DNA of 64,000 nt, taken from the NCBI GenBank assembly GCA_029962745.1, contig CM057154.1, positions 1,960,422-2,024,421 of the forward strand, in the 5' to 3' direction. The stretch's first letter is position 1; each line of letters begins with the position of its first letter. Source of the DNA: Echinometra lucunter. Its lineage: Eukaryota; Echinodermata; Echinoidea; Camarodonta; Echinometridae. Below the pieces are notes generated by a model. The model was given only the letters and a program-made list of their open reading frames with translations, was not told where the DNA came from and did not search any database. Of the stretch, positions 14,632-26,600 are shown in pieces. The translations under genes and the position numbers were made by a program.

Positions 14632-17600
14632 GCCATCTTTCTCCTCCTCCTCCTCCTCCTCCTCCTCCTTCTCCTCCTTCTCCTCCTCCACAACAACATC
14701 ATCCATAGTAACTGATTGGCCTTTATCAACATCATCATCAATCCTAGGAATCAAATTCTCATCGCCATCTTCAATGTTCTTCGCATCTCCATCACCGGGA
14801 CGATCTGCTGACACACTTGCTTCTTCCTTCTCAAACTCGGTTGTTAAATCTTCCGGTTCCTCATCGTCAATGTCGCTTTCACCTGAAGCTGTAGGATCCT
14901 CTTCTGGCTCATCCTCAGGTTTGGCCTTGTCCTGGCTGTTCAAGTCTGTGACTAGGATCTCACCGCTCAATGGATCAGCCATGACGGTAGACGATGTGTC
15001 TTCATCCAGAGGAAAGGGATTATACGCTGGAGCAGTGGTAGTAGTATCACTCAACTCTAGAGTGTCATCAGGGTAATCATCCAGCAGTCGCGTGTCACGG
15101 ATCTTTGTCACAAATTCATCCTGAAACATAATTCGTGCAATGAATGGGTGACGTGTGAATGACTGTGAACAAAGCATGTCATAATCAACATAAAAAATAA
15201 AACTTGTGAAACAGTGTGTTGATTTAGCCTGTACATCTACATTTTAAAACTTATTTGCAATTCTTAATTCATTGTAGGAATTCATGAAAAGAAAGTGGAA
15301 TGTAGCAAAATAAAGTGCTTTACATGTATCTGTGTGAAACACAACTGTCATTCTAATTGATTTTATTTCCAAATGAAATATACTAATCAATAATAAGCAG
15401 TCAAACTGAGGCAATTTATGGTCTTATCATAAAGTACCATCACGCATAATGAGAAAGGTCTGATTAGCAAAATTCATTTTCAGAATGTCATTTTCATAAT
15501 GTGCAATGTACAATTATTGTGAAAACGAAGACCTCTATTTTGCAGTGCGGTGTTGCTAATTGTCTGTGTTGCCATGCCTTAGCAAACATTGGTGATTTGA
15601 CAGAGCACAAAGGCCAAGGCCTGGTCAAGCAAGTAGCGTGCCAAAGTATGTTTTTTCCTTCCTGATTTTTATGCAAGACTAATAGGTCTATTATAACTCC
15701 CACATATACATGTATGTACACCACTTACTCATAACCCGAGTCTAGATACAACTCACGGTGTACAGACGTTTGAAAAGGTGATGCATTTATTTTTAACAAT
15801 ATTTGGTTCAGTCAGTCAGTGGTTGCAGAAGGAGTCTCAAAATAAAACCAGGTCCTAAGTACGTACTTCCCAAAATAGGTCACTGGGACAAACCAGGTGC
15901 AAGCTCACTGTCGATATGAATAAAAAATTGATTCCAAATAATTTCAGTTATCTATGGAGTGCATTCACCATGGAAAATGAAAGAAAAAAAAAACCCAACC
16001 CAACCCATATTGAGCGATCAAAAACCTCCCATTTTTGTATATTCAAGAATACAACATCTTTGAGTAATAAGTCATATAAAAGAATTTAAAAAGAGCATCC
16101 AAGTACTGCAGTTTTATCCAATATGTCTCAAAAAGACAAATTTGGAAAATCTACATGTATAGGATCTAAGATGAGCTATCGCTGAACAGAGAACACGGAA
16201 ATTCAATGATTATACAAATCAAACCATATTCAATTATCAAACTGAATCAGTCATATTCAAAATTTCAATGGGATGTACGCAACTGGCATATTCACGAACA
16301 CTTACCGTTATACATGAATGCAGCTTTGATAAGAACATGATGAAGTAAGATGTAAAAAGGGCAACTACGTAGGATATGAGTACTTCTTGCTGCTATAACA
16401 AGGTCTGACCACTTTACCATTCAAGTTCATGAATAAAAAAAACAACTACCACTTCATGTTATGGCCTTCAATGTCTTTGAACACAGAGAAAATGTTGTAC
16501 AATTATAGCTGTCTGGAGTGAGAAAGGAAAAGTACTTGGTAAATACATTGTACACCTCAAAATCTCAAATGGATCTCTGGGAAGAACAAAACACAACCTC
16601 CAAATTCATCAATTTTCACAGTGACAACAGACTTCAAAAACATCCAGTTACAGCATACAGACTGTGCATAGTCAAATAAAAATCAAGTTCTTGCTGTATC
16701 CCAAATCACTGAACATTTGATTGGAATTGAGCAGCAGACAGACGGATCAACTGAAGACAATATGTCCACAGTGAAAGTAGGTTGAAAAGCAGCTCTTGAA
16801 GTGCTTCTATCAATATCAAAACCAACTTTGTGAATGGCTCTACATTTATCACTGTGATTCTGTGAATAGATTTGAGAGAATTAATAAAGCAGCTATTGGA
16901 GTCTCGAATGCAGTCACAGACTGAGAAAGGAGACGGCAGAGATCATGAGTAGAGTCAGAAGATTGAAAACTTGTTAAAGCCTATCACTCACTGCTGAAAG
17001 GAAGTTATTGACAGAAGGTTTTATAAGGCTTACGTGCATGCAATCAGAGGAAATGAGATGGACCTTTTCTACAGCTCTATTTACGTAGTTTCCACATAGA
17101 GCTCTTTCAAAACTAGACTTCATGCAAATGGTGATGACAAGGGAACATTTGCATTGTTTGCAGATATCTTATGGAATGAAAAAAAAAAAGTGAAGCTGGC
17201 AGATGCTAAAGCCAATAAACACGATGTACATATACGGTAGTCATCTTCCCAGAAAATCTACATGTATTCCTCAAAAACATAGCATTGCTACATCTCCACT
17301 AGCAATATGAATACCAGTACAGAAACTTGAAGACATGATCAGTGAACAATCTTCGTGCAGTTTGAAAATTTCTCGAAGCAAGATCGCAGCATCTCTGGTG
17401 ATCTTTCTTTGAAGAAAAAAAAATGCTATCGGATAGCTAATATGAATGAGCAGGTTCCACTTTTCATATGACCAGACATGAACACAGCCTTAAAAATAAA
17501 CACAATCCTAGAAATTAAAAGCTGATGACATGCCAGTCTCTTCCTTCAATCTTCATTCTCTTGAATAGTGCAATTATATTAGCATAGGCCTCAAGCCCTG

Positions 17601-20600
17601 GCCTTGGGAAACAGCTTTAATTTTTTTCTTTAATATATAGAAATGAATATACTCTGATCTCTTTCTCTTTATTTTTCTCCAAAATCTGTTTTTCCTGAAA
17701 TTTAATGAGAGTTCAGATTGCTGTGTACATGTAGATGTTGCTTTGATAATCCCTACATCATACTTTTGAATTGTCTAGCGATATACATGTAGCGGAAGAG
17801 TCTTTTCCCCTTTTGTAAAATGATGCGGGTATGAATAATGTCATGTAATTGGACTTTGAATACCATTAAATCAGACCTCATAATGTCCAAAAATTAGACC
17901 TTTTATATTAAGCACATGTACATGTACAATGTATGCTGACTGTCACATACCACATGGATATACAATGCATTATCTGTGAGTGAATTTTAATCTGTAAAAT
18001 ATATTGAAAGCACATTAAATTAGGTCAGCTTAACTGCTTTGCAGATATAAATTGTACATATACATGTATCATGACATGGTTAATTTCATAAATGCTAAAT
18101 AACACATGAACATCAATAATGGGCAGTGATGGTCAATGCCACTGGTGATCAGTGGTTATCATCCTGTCAGAAACTGACCACAATAGAACAATTGTATTAA
18201 CCTAATTTCACCTGCTGCACTGTCAGGTGGCATCCCAATAATTTGCAGTTGAATAAAGACATATAATCACCCAACTCCATAAAATATGGATCAAAATCTG
18301 TGCTGGGCAGGAAATTTACCTTCATTCATACCATCCAAGGTCTAAGACAAAAGGATCTATTTTAGGATCTGTGTCATGGTGTTTACACAGCAACCCACGT
18401 AAAATCAATGATAATGAGTCCAGAATTCAGGATTGCTCAGCATTCTCTATGCTTCTTTTATCAGTTGGTAATTGTGAATGTGATTCTTTCCTGGTGACTT
18501 GTAGTTTAGTTTGAAATTTTTTTTTTGCCAGTTTGTGGAATTTCTCTGATCATGCAAACAAAATCGCATGTCATGACTTCTTTGCGTCTCTCTGCATTCA
18601 ACCAATTTTAATGGATGGAAGAACAAAACATTACAATTTTATAACAATTCAGCACAATTCAACCATGTGAAACACTGTCAAGATTGTCTGTTATATTAAC
18701 GATAAGTCTATGCTTCAGTGCAATTGACATTCATGACTGGCATTTGTGGAATGATTGCCTTTGTACTTTGTACCAATTCATCTATTTACTTGTTTATTTA
18801 TTATTTCATTTACTTTACTTTGTTATTATTACAGATTTTCTAGCAGGATAATGAGAGCATGCAGAGAAGAACTCTTGTGTGTTTTCCCTAGCCACACAGA
18901 GTCAACACAAATACTGTTCACTTTCATTTGGTTCTCTTTGTTATCCATAATACTGATACAGTAGTCCGTTACTCCCCCCCCCCCCCCCCCAATATAATAG
19001 AACAGCAACAAATATGTACAGTGATGTGCATTCAAGATGCTAACATGAATAAAAGGTTAAGAAGTGACACATCCTATAATCTGAAAGAAATTACTCCTTG
19101 CTCTATACATTGTATTCAACAGATGGCCATGGAAACACAGCTTAATGAAATACGTCTTCATATTACATGATGTGAGCTTTTCAAAGTGACTACATGAACA
19201 TTGTATCTCTCATGACAAATTACCCATGTTATGTAAAATCGAAAGAAGGGAAATCTTCATCATATGGTGGTCTACATGTCATGTACATGTATGATCCATG
19301 CTTTCTACTGTATGTTCCTTCTCTTTTTTCTTCTTTCTCTTCCTCCTGATCTTTTTCTTTCTTCACTTCTTCCTTTCTTCTCCTCCTTCTTTTTCTCTCC
19401 TCCTCCTTCTTCTTCATCCTCTTCCTCTCCTCCTCCTCCTCCTCCTCCTCCTCCTCCTCCTCCTTCTTCTTCTTCCTCCTCTTCCACTTCTCCTCTGTCT
19501 CCTCCTCTTCTTCTTTTTCTTTTTCTTTTTCTTTTTTTTTCTGTATGACCTGGAAAGCTTTCCATTTAAGGTTGCTAGATCTATACAAGTACATATACAG
19601 TATGTGTGTATTCGGTGTATTTATGTAGAAGGTTGTAACATTTCCTATTCTTCTATTTTAATGTTGTTTGACTTATTGTCTGAATTTGAATAGACAATTG
19701 ATAATTATAAACAGGAAAATATTTTGAACCTCATTGTGTGTAAGGATTTTGAACACCCATATTTTTTTTCTGTTTTTATTGATTCAAAGAAAGGAATTAC
19801 AGATCAAACAATGAGAAAAAAAAAGCAAAAGGAAGAAGAAAGATTCATTAATAGCTACATTTATATGTACGGTATATAAATTTCTGTACTCTCGCAGTTT
19901 TTATCTATTATTTCTCCCCTTGTGCATTCTTTGTTTTATTTTCATCATTTCTTGTCCCTTTATTCTTCTGTTAGTTCTTCTCCGTCTTCTTCTTCTTCCT
20001 CTTCTTCTTCCTCTTCTTCTTTCTCTTCCTCCTCCTCTTCTCATTCTTCTTCTTTCTCCTCTTCTTTTTCTTTTTCTTCTTCTTCTCCTTCTCCTTCTTC
20101 TTCTGCTGCTTCTTCTTCTTCTGCCTTTTCTTATTAATTTTTTGTACATGTATAGTATAAATTGTTATTCCTTTGATGTTCATGTTCCATGTATTCTAAT
20201 GAAATATGTTATGTCATTTTCAGATTCAGATTCAGATTAATTTATTTCCACATTTCATTTTTTTAAAAAAGTACATGTAGAAAGGCAATATACAATATAT
20301 ACATGTACATATCAATAGTTGAACACAGAAATGACATTTAAAAAAAAATGAACTGAAATATGAATAATAACTAAGCAGAAAGATAAGTAGCAATAAGGAC
20401 AAATTATGTAAATGTGGGGGGATTATTTGAAAAGTCAAAGACTTATAACATAACCCCAAATTTGTATTTAAAAGAATGTTTCAAGTTGGGAAAGAAAGAC
20501 TGATGATAAGGAAAATAATATGTATCGTGTACCAATCCAACTTTTAAGGTGCAATAAAGAATAAAGAATACTAAAACAAATCAGAAAGAGGAATTTCATC

Positions 20601-23600
20601 AAATTTAAAGAGAATGTCAGATAGAAAGGTTAAAGAAAATATATTACTGCTCATTTGAATAGAAAAGTCTACATTAAAAAGTATCAAAGGAAATATAGAT
20701 AGAATATTGAAGCATTTTCAAGTAGCTGAATGAAGCATTTCTCATACCTGGTACATGTACATGTACATGTAGGTGAATAAATTATTTAGTCAAAACCCTT
20801 GTCAGATACGTACAAGACAATCTTATCAACTAAAGCAATTTTCAGATGTTCTTTGAAGGAATAAAAGACAATTTTCTTATTCTACATGTATTTCTGCCAT
20901 CAAACCCATTTGTGACAGGAATTACTTAAAGCCTAATTTGATCAGCTTTTATTCTTCAAATTGGCAACACCAACATTTTTCTTTTATTGCTACATTTTCT
21001 TATGAAACATCATGTATCAGAAATAAATATAAATCGACAGAATGTATGATGAGAAGTCAACAAGTTGCTAGTTTGAGGGAAAAACGGTAATTTTAACATT
21101 TTCATTGCATTGCCAATTTAAGGATTTTAATGCTTATTTTCCTTTAAAAAAATTCAGCATCAAACAACAAATATTGATGCAATGAAAATGGGCACAGTAA
21201 GTGTAGAATTTTTTGCTCTTTCTGCTCATGTATTTGGTATGATTTTTAAGGCTCTGCATCAAAAGTTATTAGACCAAACCACAAAATGTGGACTCTCTGT
21301 CACGAATGGGTTAAAAACAAAATAAAATAAAAACAGCAGAAAATGTGAATGTGATTTCCGCTGGTCTTTGTGTTCCCAAGCTTTCACTCAGCAGAGTACA
21401 GTAACAATTCATCATGAATGGAATGTCTGTCTGAAGGAATACAAAGGAGGATGATTAGCAAGGAGTATGGGTGGATCGTTTCAAGAGGAAATGAGTTGAT
21501 CTTAGGTTTACTAGGGTGATGTAGTGTTCCTCCTCGAATGACTAACAACTCTTTACTTTCTCACAGACTCTATGTTCTACCCATACATATCTCTACACAT
21601 ATGTACATGTAAAATGCATCCATGTTCCACTGATGAATTTCTTCAAATGCCAGAAACTTAACTTCCAAAAGAAAGACAATTTTTCATTTTTGTACAATTA
21701 CAAGATCACATGTATATTCACCTCACAGTAGGCTCACAGCTCTGGAGGCATAAAATTACACCAGAACAGTGTATCAAAATATCTGCATATCAGTAATCAT
21801 CATGTGTTCCATTACATATTTAGGAATTAAGCCTTCATCCATATCATTTCCAATGATTCTTGTTGACAATAAGAAACCCCCTATCTAGGCTAACCTCATA
21901 ATTATCTAGGTTATTAGTATTACTAGTTGAAAGTAATGTTTACCATCAAATTAGGGTGGATGAATACTGTCACATTCACAGTTGGTTCCAAATTCAAGTA
22001 ATGACATTTTGTACTACTCAGCACAACGGTACCATATTTCCTGTGTTCAGTGATTTCAATGCTTAAACCTTCCTTCACATTCTCTGACATCACTACAGGA
22101 GAGTATAGCTCAGCTAGTGGCCTACAGATATTGCCCTAGAGCTGACCTGGTGGGAAGCATAATTCAAATACATACAATCTACAGTTAACCCATTCATGAC
22201 AGAGGGTCCACATTATGTGGTTTGGTCTAATAACTTTTGATGCAAAGCCCTAAAAATCATACCAAATACATGAGCAGAAAGAGCAAAAAATTCTACTCAA
22301 ACTGTGCCCATTTTGGTTGCGTCAATATTCGTTGTTTGATGCTGAATTTTTTTTGAAGGAAAATAAGCATTAAAATCCTTAAATTGGCAATGTGATAGAA
22401 AATTTAAAATCACCGTTCTCCCCTGCAAATTGGTAACTTTTTGACTTCTCATCATATTTTCTGTCAATTTATATTCATTTCAGATACATGACGTTTTATA
22501 AGAAAAATGTAGCAATAAAATAAGAATGTTGGTGTTGCCAATCTGAAGAATAAAAGCTGATCAAATTAGGCTTTAATTAATTCCTGTCACGAATGGGTTA
22601 ACTACAGGAGTATAGCTCAGCTACATGTACATGTAGTGGCCCACAGATATTGCCCTAGAGCTGACCTGGTGGGAAGCATAATTCAAATACATACAATCTA
22701 CAGTTGAACACTATGGAATCCCAGATCAGTGTAGAAGCTTTACAGCAAACCTAGACAGAGTTCAAGAGCTATGTAAACACTATAAACAATGGTCACCCAC
22801 AGCTATTTCAAATAGTTGTATACCATTCAATAATTACCACACAACAACCAGGGCTCACATCAAGCAACATTCATGGTCATGGTGATACAATGCATGGTGA
22901 AATTGACTTTCTAATTTTATGGGATGTAATTCTAATCCCTTACATGTACAGTAGCCTACATCCTGCCTGGCATCATTGGAATTTACCCAAGTACATGTAC
23001 ATGTATACAGGCAATGTGAACTTCCAAAATGCTTCTCTAATTCAACTACACATTATTTTTTTTCTAATGACAAATACCATGAACATGGACTGTATCAAGC
23101 CTCCGTTATACAAAAAGCAGAGCAGGCCATACACCTTGGTGGTTGTGAATACGAAACAATCAGCTATTTCTTAACCACGTAAAGTTCATGTAAAATTGCA
23201 GGTGTTGCCTAGTTACCAGCTGAGTATAATGTAGAATCTACACAATTATAAACCCGTAGCTATACTATGAACTTCATCAGATGTATTTGGTATCTTTCAT
23301 CATGAGCTGAATGAAAATATTTAACAAAATACTGTCAAATTGACATGAACTTTGTAGGGGTCTGTGTGCACTGACTGGGATGTTAAGTTTTAGAAAGTTT
23401 TTTGTGCATAGGGGTTGAGTGCATATTCAGCATGGATAGATTTAACATGTAGACACATGGCTTGCATGCACTACCAGACACCTGTTTCAATAGAGTCCTT
23501 CATTTTTCTCCAAAACAACTCTGTTTGTGTAAAACACAAAGAAAATACTAATTACCCTTGAGCAAAACAGTACAGCAGTAACAATTTTCAAAGAAATTTA

Positions 23601-26600
23601 ATATTAGAGACGTTATATCTACAATATGTTTAGGTGCATGGTAAGTATTGCACACTACAGGAATATAAATGAGCAAAGCTACAATCCATCATTTTCAAGG
23701 CATACATGTACAGTAAGCCTGACTTGGGCCTGCATGAAATCAGAATGTACATTGAATGTAGGACCTGCATTGTACATTTACTGTATGTACCAGTATATTT
23801 CAAAAATTCAACCTTTTTGTCCTATTTTACTGCCATGAAAGCATTTGAATACTAAAGGATTAGAGAAAACACCTAAGGTCACTGTGTCAAATCAAGAAAA
23901 GCCCTCTACACTACAATGTATACAATAAAGAATGGTGAATATATGTACATGTTGTTTTGATATGAAATGGGGCAGTTAACACATTCTGTGGTCTTAACAA
24001 CATGTACACATGTATAAATATGTGTGTGTGGGTGTGTTTATGTGTGTTCTGAAAAAAAAAAAGGTTATGAAGAGTGGCCGTTGCAAGAATATATACCACC
24101 AATTAGGACCAAGCTTTCAGGCATCTGCCCTTCATCAGGATCACTACCGTTAGTAAATCACCGAGAATGATCCCAATTATACATGTATATATATACTTTA
24201 CAATACATGCACCTAAACATATTGTAGATATAATAACGTCTATACATGTAATATCAAATTTCTTCAAAAATCATTACTGCTGTAGTGCTGTTGTGCTCAA
24301 GGGTATACATGCATATGCATGAATATTGTCTCTTTTTTGTCTTTAAAGTTTTTCCAGAATAATTTCATCATCCCAAGATTCCCACTAGTCTATAACTCTG
24401 AGGAATAAAAATCAGCTTTAGAGAGTTTACACCTTAGTAAATCAACATACACAGTAGGCTAAGTAAACACTCACATGCTGGGAACAGAGTACAGTCAAAC
24501 TTGCTTCCTATGACAGAAATCTCAATCAAACATGATTCACAGGAACCATGCATGCTAAATCCATAGATCTACTAAAGTATAAACACCGTCTTCTCTGGAA
24601 ATTCAGTCTATTACAAGTTCCACTGCAGATACTGAGCAAAGCGTACATTCAATATCCTAGGTATCTGGTACCTACTCGCATTACAACCCACCTGGTTGAT
24701 AAACAGAGAAGGAAAGGAGAACAACTTTCTCTTCCTCATTCAGGAAATGCATAGGTCATTGTACAATGGCATCTGGCAACTCTTCAAATTCTACAAAGAG
24801 AATTCAAACCTATGGTTCATTTCACTGAAAAAAATAACCAGTCTGAGATTCTATTTTTATCTTCATATGAGTCGTGTCTTATGGTTAGCCTGTTGACTAT
24901 CAAGTTCAAGTACAGCAGATGGAAAGCTCCCCAGGTAGTGGAGAATGTGCACAGTATATTAATGTGTGTGGAAGTATATATTTTAATGCAGTCACCAAGG
25001 TAATAATAATACAGTAAGCGTTTATATGCGTTACAAGAAACCAGGGTGCCGTTGCATAAAACTTGCAATTATAGTAACTTTGTCATCAATGGTAACTTTC
25101 ATGGAATACTGGATTTTGCTTGGCTGTTGAGTAACATTACCATGGTAGTTACCATTGATGGCAACGTTACTATTACAGCAAGTTTTTATGCAACGGCACC
25201 CAGTATTATTATTATTATCATAGTTATTATGAAGTCTGTTCTCCAGTGCAGAAAATCTTAAGCAGGTGGAAACTCTTAAAGGCATTTGTTATAATATTAA
25301 AAAAACTCATTTTGCTACTTGAAAATGGGATAAACATAAGGGTTATAGTTAATGTTGTAACCCGCACCCGTTGCGGTACGGGTTAACCTGCCGGTATGCC
25401 CCCGATCACGGGCTGCGGGCCGGGCCGAGTTCATTCTCAAACCCGCAGACCGTCATACGAAAAAAGGGAGAAGTAACGACACATAATAAAAACATTAAAA
25501 ATGAATATAAAATAAATTACAAACCTTCCCAAACAATAAGTAAAATATGGCAGAAAAGGTGTACGGCAAAAACACAAGAGATAGAATAGATCAGAAATTA
25601 GCGAGCTGGGATGACCGGAATCTAACAACAAATAAAAATAGATATCGATAGCAGCTATCGATGCGGCCAAAGTGCGCGCGCGAAATTAAAACTTATGGTA
25701 CATACGTCGTATTATCGTGTGCGCACGGATTTACTTGTGATATCGAAATGAAGCATTTCTTACGTGAGATGGGATCTTGTTTAGATGGGCGTAATGCTTT
25801 CAATTTCGAGATCACAGCGGACCCATTTCGTGGTACAAAGTCACCCCAAAAAAACATTCTCTCCGGAATAAAAGGCGAATTTGCAAATTGTAAGTAAATT
25901 CAGTTCACTCTAGGCTAGGTTAGTAGTTGGCATATATTTTCCTGATTTGAGCCTGTATAGTGTGGGGATTGCAAAAATAATTTTCATTTTTCAAAGATAA
26001 ATTGACTTGCGGGTTAAAACCCGACGGGTCAGCGGGTCCCGCTTGCAAATTATTGGATTATACGGGACGGTACGGTTCGGGTTTTCACTTGCGGGTTACA
26101 ACATTAGTTATAGTATAAAAATACCAGTCTGAAAGTTTTCAAAGAATAATATCCACAGGAAGTATTTTTAAATATTAGAAATATGAACCAATGTTTGAAA
26201 AATAAAGAAGGGTCGGTTGCACAGAATAACGTAAGGTGTGCGCATGCGCGCATGGCCCACTGGACCGTATTGTGTGTATTGGCATATCACGCGGAGGGAG
26301 GCAGATAGCGGTCTTTTTTAATTCGAGCAAAACAGTCCTCTTATTTATTGTCTCTGAGACCAAAAATAATAAAATCGCGGTTTGCGTCTTACTAACAGTT
26401 TTTCATTCCAAATTATGAGTGGTTTTAGGGTTTTTGAGTGCAAATACAAGTACTCATATGCATGCTTCATCTTAGTTTGAGAATTTTTTAAATCGGCTGC
26501 TCACAAAGTTAGCCAATGCCTTTAAATTTCTATTTTGATTTTAAGCACTTTAAAGCAGATAGAGTATTCTCAAGTGTCGGTGGCTTAACATATAATTGGA

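Noticed and set aside
19264..20149. Poly-Pro, poly-Ser, poly-Arg and poly-Glu frames on both strands
   Set aside because: All come from the polypyrimidine tracts; no splice sites in matching phase with the host gene.
25661..25897. 78-codon frame in the hAT-like insert as a transposase fragment
   Set aside because: No zinc finger, catalytic or dimerisation motif visible; probably chance in a GC-richer element.
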